63,209 bases of DNA from Ruminococcaceae bacterium UBA7101 (GTDB lineage Bacteria; Bacillota; Clostridia; Oscillospirales; Acutalibacteraceae), in NCBI GenBank assembly GCA_002493325.1, contig DKYL01000091.1, positions 53,029-116,237 of the forward strand. The letters run 5' to 3'. This document shows, in pieces, positions 1 to 8,551 of the stretch. The notes beneath the pieces are model-generated. The model had not been told where the DNA came from, made no database searches, and saw only the letters and a list, made by a program, of their open reading frames with translations. Position 1 is the first letter of the stretch. Every line of letters starts with the position of its first letter. The translations under genes were made by a program, and so were the position numbers.

Positions 1-42
1 CGGGTTATGAGCCCGACGAGCTTCCAACTGCTCTACCCCGCG
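1..42 (-). tRNA. initiator tRNA-fMet (anticodon CAU), 3' part beyond window
   Basis: On the minus strand the sequence begins CGCGGGG (acceptor arm), followed by TA, a GAGC...GCTC D arm with a TTGG-containing loop, and an anticodon arm with CAT in the loop flanked by GGG and CCC. The run of three G:C pairs next to the anticodon loop and the 5'-terminal C are marks of bacterial initiator tRNA. The variable region, T arm and 3' end lie outside the window, so the C1:A72 mismatch cannot be checked. A consensus-like promoter sits just upstream at 60-87. Confidence 0.9.
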
Positions 43-59
43 ATGTATGTTGTACATAT

Positions 60-87
60 ATTATATCAAAAAAAATTATAATGTCAA
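60..87 (-). promoter_or_regulatory. sigma-A promoter of the initiator tRNA
   Basis: On the minus strand, TTGACA (87-82) and TATAAT (65-60) are separated by 16 bases. Transcription would start around position 53, about 10 bases before the mature tRNA 5' end, which fits a short tRNA leader. It lies in the AT-rich gap shared with the divergent exporter gene. Confidence 0.75.
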
Positions 88-127
88 TAGTTTTTATAAA
101 AAAGTAAATAATAATTATGGTGATTAT

Positions 128-838
128 ATGCAGGACAAGGAAATTTTCAGCTTATCGCTTGACATTGGAAAAGAAATCATACGCTCGGGCGGTGAAATCA
201 GCCGGGCAAAAGACACCATCATCAGAATTAACAAAGCTTATGGTAATAGCTGCGAGGTATTTGCTCTACCATCTGTTATTATAGCACAGAGCGGTGAACA
301 TATACAGATTCGCCATATTGATAATGAGGACACAGACTTAGCTGAGCTTGCACGGCTTAACGCATTATCACGCCGCCTATGCAAAAGTGACAATGAAGAG
401 ATACACGTTACCAAAAAGACAATTTATCACAAGGCTGAAAGCATTATTGCCATATGCACTGCTACCGGCTCCTTCTGCATTTTCTTCGGAGGAAGCATAA
501 TAGATGCCCTGTTTTCAGCATTTATAGGAATAGTTATAACCTACTGCCATATAGAAAAGCTTAATCTGCCGAGCTTTTCCGTCAATCTGATAAGTGCGTT
601 TATATCAAGTCTACTTGCAAATATTCCGACTGTAATCGGTTTATCTGTCAATCCTGACAAAATAATAATCGGCACCATTATGCTGCTTGTTCCCGGTTTA
701 ACAGTCGTAAATTCTATCCGTGATATGATGAAGGGTGATTTAATAGCAGGACTTTTTGAGCTGTTCAACGCAATTATGTCGGCACTTGCCATTGCTCTTG
801 GTGTGGCTGGAGGAATATTTATTACAAAATGGATTTAA
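128..838 (+). CDS. ThrE-type threonine/serine exporter, large subunit (DUF1212)
   Basis: A 236-residue membrane protein resembling the DUF1212/ThrE_N family, which forms the larger part of split threonine/serine exporters. The N-terminal 100 or so residues are soluble, with the family-like stretch GKEIIRSGGEISRAKDTI near the start and a later HIRHIDNEDTD-like turn (written here as seen, QIRHIDNED). About five hydrophobic segments follow. I chose the ATG at 128, preceded by GGTGA, over an in-frame ATG at 47, because the extra 27 residues are Tyr/Asn/Lys-rich, overlap the tRNA promoter and look non-coding. The stop overlaps the start of the small subunit by 10 bases, so the two are probably translationally coupled. 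The substrate is inferred from the family only. Confidence 0.8.
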   Translation: MQDKEIFSLSLDIGKEIIRSGGEISRAKDTIIRINKAYGNSCEVFALPSVIIAQSGEHIQIRHIDNEDTDLAELARLNALSRRLCKSDNEEIHVTKKTIYHKAESIIAICTATGSFCIFFGGSIIDALFSAFIGIVITYCHIEKLNLPSFSVNLISAFISSLLANIPTVIGLSVNPDKIIIGTIMLLVPGLTVVNSIRDMMKGDLIAGLFELFNAIMSALAIALGVAGGIFITKWI

Positions 839-1272
839 TTATACAGATTTCAACCTGTGTGCTGGGCACACTCGGATTTGCGGTTACAATGAAAGTGCCT
901 AAAAAGACACTGACTTATATAGCATTAGGCGGTTTCATATCAACAAGTATAGAAAGAACGATGTCACTGTTTTTCAATGACTTTATATCATGCCTGACTG
1001 CAATGATTGTTCTCAGCCTGTACTGTGAAATTATTGCAAGAATCATAAAATCACCGACCACAATAACCCTTATGCCCTCGACCATACCACTGTTGCCGGG
1101 AAGCTCAATATATTACACAATGTTTTGGGCAATAAACGGCAATAAAGAACTGATGAGCAGCTATGCATCATCCACACTTTTATCAGGACTCGGCATTGCA
1201 CTGGGGGCAGTAATAGCATCTGCCATAGTGAAATTTATTTATATTTTCAAAAAGCATGACAAAAAGCAATAA
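829..1272 (+). CDS. ThrE-type exporter, small subunit (DUF3815/ThrE_2)
   Basis: A 147-residue protein that is almost entirely hydrophobic, with about four to five membrane segments and a basic tail ending KKHDKKQ. It matches the small DUF3815 partner that accompanies DUF1212 proteins in Firmicutes and completes the ten-helix architecture of a full-length ThrE. A motif rich in Pro and Gly (TIPLLPGSSIYY) in the middle is typical of this half. It overlaps the upstream gene by 10 bases and has no strong Shine-Dalgarno of its own, so reinitiation after the first gene is likely. The pair probably exports small hydroxy amino acids or related solutes, but this is family-level inference. Confidence 0.8.
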   Translation: MDLIIQISTCVLGTLGFAVTMKVPKKTLTYIALGGFISTSIERTMSLFFNDFISCLTAMIVLSLYCEIIARIIKSPTTITLMPSTIPLLPGSSIYYTMFWAINGNKELMSSYASSTLLSGLGIALGAVIASAIVKFIYIFKKHDKKQ

Positions 1273-1296
1273 ATATAAAGAACGGTATTAATACGA

Positions 1297-1325
1297 TTGA
1301 TAAGTCACGGCAATTGTGTTAATAT
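1297..1325 (+). promoter_or_regulatory. candidate promoter of glycerate kinase
   Basis: TTGATA (1297-1302) and TAATAT (1320-1325) are spaced by 17 bases, 5/6 and 4/6 matches to the sigma-A consensus. The ATG of the kinase is at 1346 with GAGGTG upstream, leaving only a very short leader, so confidence is modest. Confidence 0.4.
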
Positions 1326-1345
1326 AGTTTTGAGGTGAAACGGCT

Positions 1346-2407
1346 ATGAAAATACTGATTGTACCTGACAGCTTTAAGGGAACGCTCAGCTCGGCACAGG
1401 TTTGCGAATGTATAAAAGAAGGACTGTCATCCTATGACCCGAACAATGAAATAATTACCCTGCCCTTTGCTGACGGTGGCGAAGGATTTGGCGAATGTTT
1501 AAGCTATTTTTGTAATGGCAAAACACTTTACACCAATTGCAGCAACATATATGGAAAAGCAATAAAAGCACCTATATATACATATAAAGATACTGCTGTA
1601 ATAGAATGTGCTGCAGCCAGCGGATTACAGAAAAGAAAGTGTGTTATGGAGGCAAGCTCCTACGGCACAGGTGAACTGATAAAAACAGCTTATACCAACG
1701 GTTTTAAGAAAATTATACTTGGTCTTGGAGGCAGTGGCTGCTGCGATGGCGGGGCAGGTGCACTGGCAGCACTTGGAGGTATTTTCAGAGATATTGACGG
1801 GGAAATAATCAAGCAGCCCAAGGGCAGAGATTTGGAAAATATTTATGGTGTAAATTTCAGAAATATTGTAAAGGGTATCAGCTTTACATATGCTTGTGAT
1901 GTTACAAACGAATACTTTGGCAAAAACGGTGCTGCTTTTGTATTTGCAAAGCAAAAGGGAGCAAGCGACAGCGATATTATCAGTCTTGATAACGGGCTTA
2001 AACAGCTTAATGCATTCCTGCCGAAGGATATACGCAAAATTAAGGGCGGCGGTGCTGCCGGCGGAATCTGCGGCGGACTGTATTCGGTATTCGGCGGAGA
2101 AATCAAAAGCGGTTTTGACATTCTTGCCAAAGCCTGTGATTTAGAAGAAAAAATAAAATCTGCTGATTTGATTGTTACAGGTGAGGGAAAGACTGACAGG
2201 CAGACCCTTATGGGAAAGCTGCCATATAAAATCAATGAGTTTTGCAGAAAATTTGGCAAAAAATGCATCGTTATAAGCGGTGTTATTGAGGATGTAAAGC
2301 TTGGCGATAAAATGATAAGTCTTGTTGATCGTGACATAACTGCAGATGAAGCTGTTAACAATGCTGAAAAAATACTTGTGAATAAATCAAAATATATATT
2401 GCAATAA
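1346..2407 (+). CDS. glycerate kinase (GarK/GlxK family)
   Basis: A 353-residue cytoplasmic kinase of the type-1 glycerate kinase family (usual length 360-380). It phosphorylates D-glycerate, feeding it to glycolysis. Visible family features are the N-terminal PDSFKGTLSS motif, ADGGEGF near residue 47, a Gly-rich GLGGSGCCDGGAGAL loop around residue 127, the GGGAAGG stretch near 233, and the C-terminal TGEGKTDRQTL motif where glycerate kinases carry conserved acidic and Thr residues. The start has GAGGTG seven bases upstream. It sits between the exporter pair and a small unknown gene plus mannosidase; no pathway partner (glyoxylate or tartronate genes) is next to it. Whether the product is 2- or 3-phosphoglycerate cannot be told. 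Confidence 0.9.
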   Translation: MKILIVPDSFKGTLSSAQVCECIKEGLSSYDPNNEIITLPFADGGEGFGECLSYFCNGKTLYTNCSNIYGKAIKAPIYTYKDTAVIECAAASGLQKRKCVMEASSYGTGELIKTAYTNGFKKIILGLGGSGCCDGGAGALAALGGIFRDIDGEIIKQPKGRDLENIYGVNFRNIVKGISFTYACDVTNEYFGKNGAAFVFAKQKGASDSDIISLDNGLKQLNAFLPKDIRKIKGGGAAGGICGGLYSVFGGEIKSGFDILAKACDLEEKIKSADLIVTGEGKTDRQTLMGKLPYKINEFCRKFGKKCIVISGVIEDVKLGDKMISLVDRDITADEAVNNAEKILVNKSKYILQ

Positions 2408-2461
2408 AATTGTTTTAAATATATAATAGCTATAATTAATATTATTTTTAGGAGAACGGAT

Positions 2462-2680
2462 ATGAAAGTAAGAATTCCAAAGCACAGAGAATTTTTGATT
2501 AAATTTGAGGATGGTTATGACAAAGAGGCTGAGGCGTGGGAAGCACTCAACCAGATTGTAAAGGATTATTCTGTTGACGGCAAAAGCGTATATACAGAAA
2601 CCTTTATTGAGGATAATGAGGACAAGGTAAAGGCACTTCAGGAAAAATACGAATTTACATACGAAATTATTGAAAAGTAA
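2462..2680 (+). CDS. small acidic protein of unknown function
   Basis: A 72-residue protein with no signal peptide, membrane segment or cysteine. I do not recognise a family. It is rich in Glu, Lys and Asp, with two predicted helices separated by a short beta-like stretch (KSVYTETFIED) and no low-complexity tract. AGGAG lies a few bases before the ATG, and an AT-rich stretch with TATAAT-like sequence precedes it. The stop is 10 bases before the start of the GH38 mannosidase and it is on the same strand, so it is likely co-transcribed with that gene. The clean Shine-Dalgarno and tight coupling argue for a real gene. Confidence 0.7.
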   Translation: MKVRIPKHREFLIKFEDGYDKEAEAWEALNQIVKDYSVDGKSVYTETFIEDNEDKVKALQEKYEFTYEIIEK

Positions 2681-2690
2681 GGACTGCTTT

Positions 2691-5600
2691 ATGGAAAAGA
2701 AAAAAGTTTATGCTGTTGCTACCGCCCATCTTGACACAGTATGGAGATGGACAATAAGCAAAACAATCAATGAATTTATTCCTGACACACTTACAAAAAA
2801 CTTTGATCTTATTGAAAGATACCCAAATTATAAGTTCAATTTTGAGGGTGCTTACAGGTATGAAATAATTGAGCAGATTTATCCGAAAGCATTCAGCCTT
2901 ATAAGACAATATGTTGATGAGGACAGATGGTGCCTTTCCGGAACAGGCTATGAAAACGGAGATGTTAACATCCCCTCACCTGAAGCACTTATCAGAAATC
3001 TGCTTATAGGTAATTATTATTTTACCAAAAAATTTGAAAAAACCTCAAAGGATATGTTTTTACCGGACTGCTTCGGCTTTGGCTGGGCTATGCCTTCAGT
3101 TGCCAACCATTGCGGTCTTTTAGGTATGACAACACAAAAGCTGAGCTGGGGCTCTGCCTATGGTCTGCCCTTTGATTTAGGAAAATGGATTGGTCCTGAC
3201 GGAAAAGGTATCTATGTAAGCCTTAATGCTAAATCATACAGGTACAAGTTCACAGGTGATATAAGAGCCGATTTAAGTGTAATAAACAACATCAGCGACA
3301 ATGCAAAGAACAGTGAAATCCCCTGGGCTAACCATCTTTACGGCACAGGTGACTGGGGCGGTGCACCTGATGAAGAGAGCGTAAAGGCTGTTGAGCTGAG
3401 TGTAAGGAAAAATGATAAAAGTGATTTTGAGGTAATATCTGCTCACACTGACACCGTGTTTGAAGATTTGAAAAAGCTTCCTAAAAAGGACAGAGATAAA
3501 ATTCCTGTATGGAACAACGAGCTTCTTATGACCAGTCACGGTGCGGGCTGCTATACCTCACGTGCGATGAGTAAGCGTCTTAACAGACAGTGTGAGCAAA
3601 TGGCTCTGGCAGCTGAAAAAGCCTGTGTTCTTGCATACTCACTCGGCGGATATGACTACCCTATCGCAACCCTGACCAATGCATGGAAGAGAGTTATTAA
3701 GCATCAGTTCCATGATGACATTACGGGAACATCCGTTATGGAGGCTTATAATAAAAGTTGGAATGATTACTATGTTTCACTGTCACAGTTCAAGAACGAA
3801 TATCTCGGTGCAAGCAAGGCAATCTTTAATCAACTGAACACAAGCTGGATTGATAAAAAAGCTGTAGCCGTTATGGTAAGCAACACAACACAGTACAGAC
3901 GCAGCGGCGCAGTGGAATGTATAGTCAAAACCCCTGTCAACTGTGCGAATCTCCGAGCATACGATATGAACGGAAATGAACTGCCCTGTCAGGTTATCAA
4001 TAAAAACGGAAAAAATCTTACTGTTGTATTCAAAACAGATATTGAACCCCTGTCATTCAAGGTGTTTCAGATTGTACCGTCCAAAGAACCAACATCTCTC
4101 AAAAGTGATGTAAAGGTTACAAACCATTCACTTGAAAACAGCAAGTACAAGCTGATTTTCAACAAAAACGGTGATATTGCTTATCTTTATGACAAAAAGC
4201 TGAAAAGACAGGTGCTCGACAAGCCAATTAAAATGGCTCTTCTGCACAACACAGGATCACTTGCTTATCCAAGCTGGGAAATCAGAAAAGAGGATATCGA
4301 CAAGGAGCCTTACTGCTATGCCAACACACCTGAATTCACGGTACTGGAAAATGGTCCTGCAAGAGCAGCAATTAAAGTAACAAGGAATGCAGGCAGCTCC
4401 GTAATTTCTCAGGTTGTTTCTCTCGAAAGTGACAGCGAATATGTTAATGTCACAAACTATGTTGACTGGAAATCAAGACGAACTTTACTTAAGGCAGTAT
4501 TCCCTACTGCAGCCTATAACGAAAAGGCAACATATGACCTTGGTCTTGGTGTTATTCAAAGAGGCAATAACACGGATAACCTCTATGAGGTACCTGCTCA
4601 GAAATGGGCTGACATCACAGATAAAAGCGGCGAATTTGGCGTTTCAATTCTCTCAGACTGTAAAATCGGATGGGACAAACCAAATGACAACACACTTCGT
4701 CTGTCCTGCATACATACGCCTGCAGGTGCTTTCACCAAAGAAACAAGACAGGATTTGCAGGATTTGGGAAGAAATATTTTCAGCTTTGCGATTTACAGTC
4801 ACAAAAACGGTTTTGAAAAAGGCACACAAAAGCAGGCGGAATTATATACAAACCAGTTACTTGCTGTGCAAAGCGACATCAGGAGCAATCCTGAGGCATC
4901 AGACAGTATTGCAATCGCAGGTATCAACAATGATGATGTAATACTTCGCACAATCAAAATGTCTGAAGAGGGCGACGGAATCATTGTTCGTGTATATGAA
5001 GCCAACGGCAAAGCACACAGCAGGGTTAAGCTTAAAATATTTAATGAAATCGGCGAAGCATTTTCTGTTGACGGTCTTGAAAATACAATCCGAAAAATTA
5101 AAAATACCGAACACGAAATTGCTTTCAGCATAAAGCCATTTGAGGTCAAGAGCTTTAAGATTGTATATAAGGAAAGACCCAAAAGAATCCCGCGTCATCA
5201 TTACCTTCCACTCACGATGTACTGCAATGCAAAGGGCTTTTCACGCATCTATAAGGATGAAATGAAACACACGATTCTGAATGGTGCAGGCTTCTCATTG
5301 CCATATGAGGAATTGCCAATGAAGGTTGATGCAGGCGGAATCAGATTCAAGTTCTTCCAGGACCCGAAAAACAGATATGATGTTATGATTTGCCGTGGAC
5401 AATATGTCAAATTAGGTGAACGCGGAGAAAACAGACTCTATTTCCTTGCAGGCTCAACCAGCGGCAAACAGGAAATAAAAATAAAAGTTGGCAACAAGCT
5501 TGTGCCACTGACCATTAAGCCTATCAATGAAAACCTCAGTCAATGGGATATGTGTGGCTTAAATCAGGTTGCAAATGTCAACCCTTATGAAAAGGTTGGT

Positions 5601-5975
5601 TATCAGTTCCGTTATGTAAATCATCCGGAAGGTTTAATTCCCGAAAATGCAACATTTTATATGTATAGTCTGAATATAAGCGGCACCAATATCATTGAAT
5701 TCCCCGAAAACAACAAGGTTGTTATTCTGGCGATGACTGTATTAAAGGAGAGCTCAAGGTGTGCATTCATCAGTAAAATTGAGGACACCGCAAACAAGGA
5801 TTACGCCTTCTATGACGATGTTGCCCCCATTGAAAAAATGATTGACAAAGCAGATTTTCTTACAATCAGAGCAGGAAAGATACAGGATCAGAAAAACGGC
5901 GGAAAAGGAAAAGGCTTTAAGCGTGACAACATTGTCACAAATATTATTCGTTCATACACAAAAAGTGAATGGTAA
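2691..5975 (+). CDS. GH38 family alpha-mannosidase
   Basis: A 1094-residue glycoside hydrolase of family 38, which removes alpha-linked mannose with retention and needs a divalent metal, normally zinc. The expected active-site pieces are visible: AHLDTVW (H13, D15 as metal ligands), the nucleophile Asp in LPDCFGFG (D126), a TSHGAGCYTSR segment in place of the usual HRGTYTS, and HQFHDDITGTS. A GH38 middle domain and long beta-rich C-terminal region follow. There is no signal peptide, so it acts in the cytoplasm on imported glycans. I chose the ATG at 2691, 10 bases after the small upstream gene and after TAAGGA, over one at 2670 that would overlap that gene. It is about 100 residues longer than typical bacterial members and differs clearly from the second GH38 enzyme at 27854-30778. 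Linkage specificity is unknown. Confidence 0.88.
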   Translation: MEKKKVYAVATAHLDTVWRWTISKTINEFIPDTLTKNFDLIERYPNYKFNFEGAYRYEIIEQIYPKAFSLIRQYVDEDRWCLSGTGYENGDVNIPSPEALIRNLLIGNYYFTKKFEKTSKDMFLPDCFGFGWAMPSVANHCGLLGMTTQKLSWGSAYGLPFDLGKWIGPDGKGIYVSLNAKSYRYKFTGDIRADLSVINNISDNAKNSEIPWANHLYGTGDWGGAPDEESVKAVELSVRKNDKSDFEVISAHTDTVFEDLKKLPKKDRDKIPVWNNELLMTSHGAGCYTSRAMSKRLNRQCEQMALAAEKACVLAYSLGGYDYPIATLTNAWKRVIKHQFHDDITGTSVMEAYNKSWNDYYVSLSQFKNEYLGASKAIFNQLNTSWIDKKAVAVMVSNTTQYRRSGAVECIVKTPVNCANLRAYDMNGNELPCQVINKNGKNLTVVFKTDIEPLSFKVFQIVPSKEPTSLKSDVKVTNHSLENSKYKLIFNKNGDIAYLYDKKLKRQVLDKPIKMALLHNTGSLAYPSWEIRKEDIDKEPYCYANTPEFTVLENGPARAAIKVTRNAGSSVISQVVSLESDSEYVNVTNYVDWKSRRTLLKAVFPTAAYNEKATYDLGLGVIQRGNNTDNLYEVPAQKWADITDKSGEFGVSILSDCKIGWDKPNDNTLRLSCIHTPAGAFTKETRQDLQDLGRNIFSFAIYSHKNGFEKGTQKQAELYTNQLLAVQSDIRSNPEASDSIAIAGINNDDVILRTIKMSEEGDGIIVRVYEANGKAHSRVKLKIFNEIGEAFSVDGLENTIRKIKNTEHEIAFSIKPFEVKSFKIVYKERPKRIPRHHYLPLTMYCNAKGFSRIYKDEMKHTILNGAGFSLPYEELPMKVDAGGIRFKFFQDPKNRYDVMICRGQYVKLGERGENRLYFLAGSTSGKQEIKIKVGNKLVPLTIKPINENLSQWDMCGLNQVANVNPYEKVGYQFRYVNHPEGLIPENATFYMYSLNISGTNIIEFPENNKVVILAMTVLKESSRCAFISKIEDTANKDYAFYDDVAPIEKMIDKADFLTIRAGKIQDQKNGGKGKGFKRDNIVTNIIRSYTKSEW

Positions 5976-5989
5976 TTCAGTAAATATAC

Positions 5990-6031
5990 ATAAGTCCGTA
6001 TGCATCTTCTGTATACGGACTTATTTTTTTT
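5990..6031 (+). terminator. intrinsic terminator after the mannosidase
   Basis: A perfect 12-bp stem (ATAAGTCCGTAT pairing with ATACGGACTTAT) with an 11-base loop is followed by a run of T. It lies 14 bases past the mannosidase stop and closes the plus-strand unit. Confidence 0.93.
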
Positions 6032-6251
6032 GTAATTGCAACATACTTTACAGAAGAGCGTTTTGTTTAAGCATTGTGTAAAACTATGTTAAAAATGTTG
6101 AAAACTCATTTTTTCATAATAATTATTGCTGAAAACTATGTTGAAACTGTTAAAAATGTAAAGCCTTTAACTTGACATTAACAAAGATTTCAACATTTTA
6201 TAATATTTACCAACAAAATATACATTCTGACAAAAAATTGAACAACTGAAT
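6032..6251. other. AT-rich non-coding interval with short repeats
   Basis: No convincing gene is visible. The 11-mer AAAACTATGTT occurs at 6080-6090 and 6132-6142, and GTTAAAAATGT at 6088-6098 and 6149-6159, with TGTTGAAA also repeated. A TTGACA (6172-6177) and TATAAT (6199-6204) occur on the plus strand but 21 bases apart, too far for a normal promoter. The interval lies between two terminators. Confidence 0.5.
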
Positions 6252-6290
6252 AAAAAAACACCTTTGGCAAAATACCAAAGGTGTTTTTTT
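6252..6290 (-). terminator. bidirectional terminator of the ftsZ end of the dcw cluster
   Basis: The arms AACACCTTTGG and CCAAAGGTGTT are perfect inverted repeats flanked by an A run on the left and a T run on the right, so it works on either strand. It lies 24 bases past the ftsZ stop and would also back up the plus-strand terminator at 5990-6031. Confidence 0.92.
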
Positions 6291-6314
6291 AAGGAAGAAT
6301 TCTAATCTATATTC

Positions 6315-7421
6315 TTATTTCTTAAAGAAATTAACAATATCTGTAAAGGCATCATCATCATTGTCATTGAAGCTTGATGGCGCTGCAGCAACAGGAGCAA
6401 TTGGAGTTGGAGGAGCAACTTCCTTATTTGCAGTTGTTGACTTAATCTGACCGCTTGGACCATCCTCGCCAAAGCGGGTAGCAATAACAGTGATAATCAT
6501 TTCATCCTCAAGATTCTCATCAAAGTTAGCACCCCAGATGATTTCACAATCAGGATGAACTGCTTCAGTTACGATTGAAGATGCAGCATCGATTTCCTCA
6601 AGACCGATATCTGTTGATGCTGTGATGTTGAGAAGAATACCATGAGCACCGTCAATGGATGTGTTAAGAAGCGGTGATGAGATAGCTGCACGAGCTGCAA
6701 CCTCTGCCTTATCTTTGCCCTTTGCACGACCAACACCCATATGAGCAAAGCCTGCATCCTTCATAATCTCAGTTACGTCAGCGAAGTCTGAGTTAACAAG
6801 ACCTGTTGCATTAACAAGGTCGGAAATAGACTGTACGCCCTGACGAAGAACGTCATTTGCAATCTCAAAAGCATTGAGAAGTGTAATCTTCTCTGTTGCA
6901 ACTTCCTTGAGTCTTTCGTTAGGAATAACCATGATAGAATCAACATTCTTAGCAAGCTCTTCAATACCTGCAGTAGCCTGTGTCATACGGCGCTTGCCCT
7001 CAAAAGCGAATGGAGTTGTAACAACACCAACAGTAAGGATACCCATATCCTTAGCAATTTTTGCAACGTAAGGTGCAGCACCTGTACCTGTTCCGCCGCC
7101 CATACCGGCAGTAATGAATACCATATCAGCACCGGTAAGGATATCAGTTAAAGCTTCCTTGCTTTCCTCTGCAGCACGTGCACCGATTTCCGGCTTAGCA
7201 CCTGCACCCATACCCTTTGTTACCTTTTCACCGATAAGAATTTTATGTGTTGCTGTTGATTTTGCAAGAGCAGGCTTATCTGAGTTAACTGCTACAAATT
7301 CAACATCCTGGATATTACAATGAACCATACGGTTAACGGCATTTCCGCCGCCGCCGCCAACGCCGACAACTTTAATCTGTACTACCTTTGAATCATCAGT
7401 ATCAATTTCATAACGACCCAT
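6315..7421 (-). CDS. ftsZ: cell division GTPase FtsZ
   Basis: A 368-residue tubulin-like GTPase that polymerises into the division ring. The GGGGGNAVNRM motif (residues 22-32) and the tubulin signature GGGTGTGAA (108-116) bind GTP, and the NSDFADV loop (about 210) supplies the catalytic acid to the next subunit. A short Ala/Pro-rich linker (about 328-350) leads to an acidic C-terminal peptide ending DAFTDIVNFFKK, a variant of the usual DIPxFLRxR tail that binds FtsA, SepF or ZapA-type partners. The ATG is preceded by AAGGAG. It is the last gene of the division cluster, separated from ftsQ by 212 bases that hold a further promoter. There is no ftsA between ftsQ and ftsZ. Confidence 0.98.
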   Translation of the reverse strand: MGRYEIDTDDSKVVQIKVVGVGGGGGNAVNRMVHCNIQDVEFVAVNSDKPALAKSTATHKILIGEKVTKGMGAGAKPEIGARAAEESKEALTDILTGADMVFITAGMGGGTGTGAAPYVAKIAKDMGILTVGVVTTPFAFEGKRRMTQATAGIEELAKNVDSIMVIPNERLKEVATEKITLLNAFEIANDVLRQGVQSISDLVNATGLVNSDFADVTEIMKDAGFAHMGVGRAKGKDKAEVAARAAISSPLLNTSIDGAHGILLNITASTDIGLEEIDAASSIVTEAVHPDCEIIWGANFDENLEDEMIITVIATRFGEDGPSGQIKSTTANKEVAPPTPIAPVAAAPSSFNDNDDDAFTDIVNFFKK

Positions 7422-7480
7422 ATTTTAAATCTCCTTATGTATTTTTTATCTTAAATCGCTTTCGATTCGTTACATATCAC

Positions 7481-7509
7481 ATTGTAACAGTTTTGTAATT
7501 AATTTGCAA
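7481..7509 (-). promoter_or_regulatory. promoter in front of ftsZ
   Basis: TTGCAA (7509-7504) and TACAAT (7486-7481) are 17 bases apart on the minus strand, about 60 bases upstream of the ftsZ start. Further upstream lie two TTGAGAAA copies and the 10-bp palindrome CACAATTGTG (7584-7593), whose roles are unknown. This would give ftsZ expression independent of the mraZ promoter. Confidence 0.6.
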
Positions 7510-7633
7510 TACTTTTTTTGAATATTTCTCAAGAATTTTGACAAAGTTTCTCAAATAATTTTTTCAATGGTTTGTATAAATTGCACAATTGTGAAATATC
7601 ACTACATTATTCGACAAGCTTGTTACTTTACAG

Positions 7634-8551
7634 CTATTTCTCTGTAAAGTATATTTGCTTGCCACCGTTTATTGTCATTACTCCCTTAGCATTCGGATTA
7701 CTTTCATTAAGCTGTTTGCAGGAAGCCAAGCCCTGATATATTTTATGCTCAAGGTCATCGCATGTTCCAAGCTTAAATTCAATTCTGTTATCATAAACAA
7801 CATAATTATCACTTATGTTATTGCTGTATATTGCAGTTATTTCATCAATATAATTGTCCCTGACTGCCTGTGAAATCTTTTTAAGGCACTCGCCTGTATC
7901 CTGGTTCTCAAATTCAATCTGCCTGCCTGCTGACGCTGCAGTGACCTTTGCTTTTTTCACAGCAATACCGCTTCCCTTTTCAGCCCCTGTTTCCAGCACC
8001 TTGAAATTATCGTCCAGCAGAATAAATGTTTTGTCTTTATTTTCTATGTAATATGAAGGCTCTGCCTCGGTGATTACAAGCTCAATGGTTGAAGGTAATT
8101 TTCTTTTGATTTCTGCCGTATATATATAAGGAAGGTTAAGCTCAAGCATTTCGGAGGCTGATTTTGTGTCTGCGAGAAAAAGATTTTCTCCCGTATTTAT
8201 GATGCACTGATTCAGTATTTCCTCCTCAGTATAGCGTGAATTTCCGCTGACTGTTATATTTTCAATACCGAAAAAGGCTGTCAACGAAAGAACAACCCCC
8301 ACCGCTGCAATAACGATTGCAACAGAAAGCCAGATAAAAAATTTTCTCAGCTTATTTCTTTTCTTTCGGCGTTTCGTATCCTTCTGCCGTTTTTCATTTC
8401 TGCTGAGCTGCTTTTTCTTTCTCTGCCTTGTATCTGACGAAACAATTTTCTTTTGCGAATCACGGTAAACCTTTGGCGGCTCCAAGCCTAAATCCACAAG
8501 ATTGGTATTATTGTCAGGTATTCTTTTTTTAGGCTTTTCCTTCTTCTTCAT
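7634..8551 (-). CDS. ftsQ: division protein FtsQ/DivIB
   Basis: A 305-residue single-pass membrane protein of the divisome, which scaffolds FtsL and FtsB/DivIC. A long Lys/Arg-rich cytoplasmic tail (about 70 residues) is followed by one membrane helix (FIWLSVAIVIAAVGVVLSLT), then a POTRA domain beginning IENITVSGNSRYTEEEI and a beta domain, as the family shows. I start it at the ATG at 8551, with AGGA eight bases upstream, rather than an in-frame ATG 8 codons earlier that lies deeper inside murA. It overlaps the 3' end of murA by 23 bases. DivIB and FtsQ are names for the same family; Gram-positive members are usually called DivIB. Confidence 0.9.
   Translation of the reverse strand: MKKKEKPKKRIPDNNTNLVDLGLEPPKVYRDSQKKIVSSDTRQRKKKQLSRNEKRQKDTKRRKKRNKLRKFFIWLSVAIVIAAVGVVLSLTAFFGIENITVSGNSRYTEEEILNQCIINTGENLFLADTKSASEMLELNLPYIYTAEIKRKLPSTIELVITEAEPSYYIENKDKTFILLDDNFKVLETGAEKGSGIAVKKAKVTAASAGRQIEFENQDTGECLKKISQAVRDNYIDEITAIYSNNISDNYVVYDNRIEFKLGTCDDLEHKIYQGLASCKQLNESNPNAKGVMTINGGKQIYFTEK

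Noticed and set aside
47..127. N-terminal extension of the ThrE-like protein from an ATG at 47
   Set aside because: The 27 extra residues are Tyr/Asn/Lys-rich, overlap the tRNA promoter, have no Shine-Dalgarno and no family similarity. The ATG at 128 has GGTGA upstream.
1843..2361. 172-codon open frame on the minus strand opposite glycerate kinase
   Set aside because: It lies wholly inside a clear kinase gene, has no recognisable domain and its composition reflects the antisense of Gly/Lys-rich codons.
4414..4941. 175-codon open frame on the plus strand inside the first GH38 gene
   Set aside because: A different frame of a well supported mannosidase, with no Shine-Dalgarno and no similarity.
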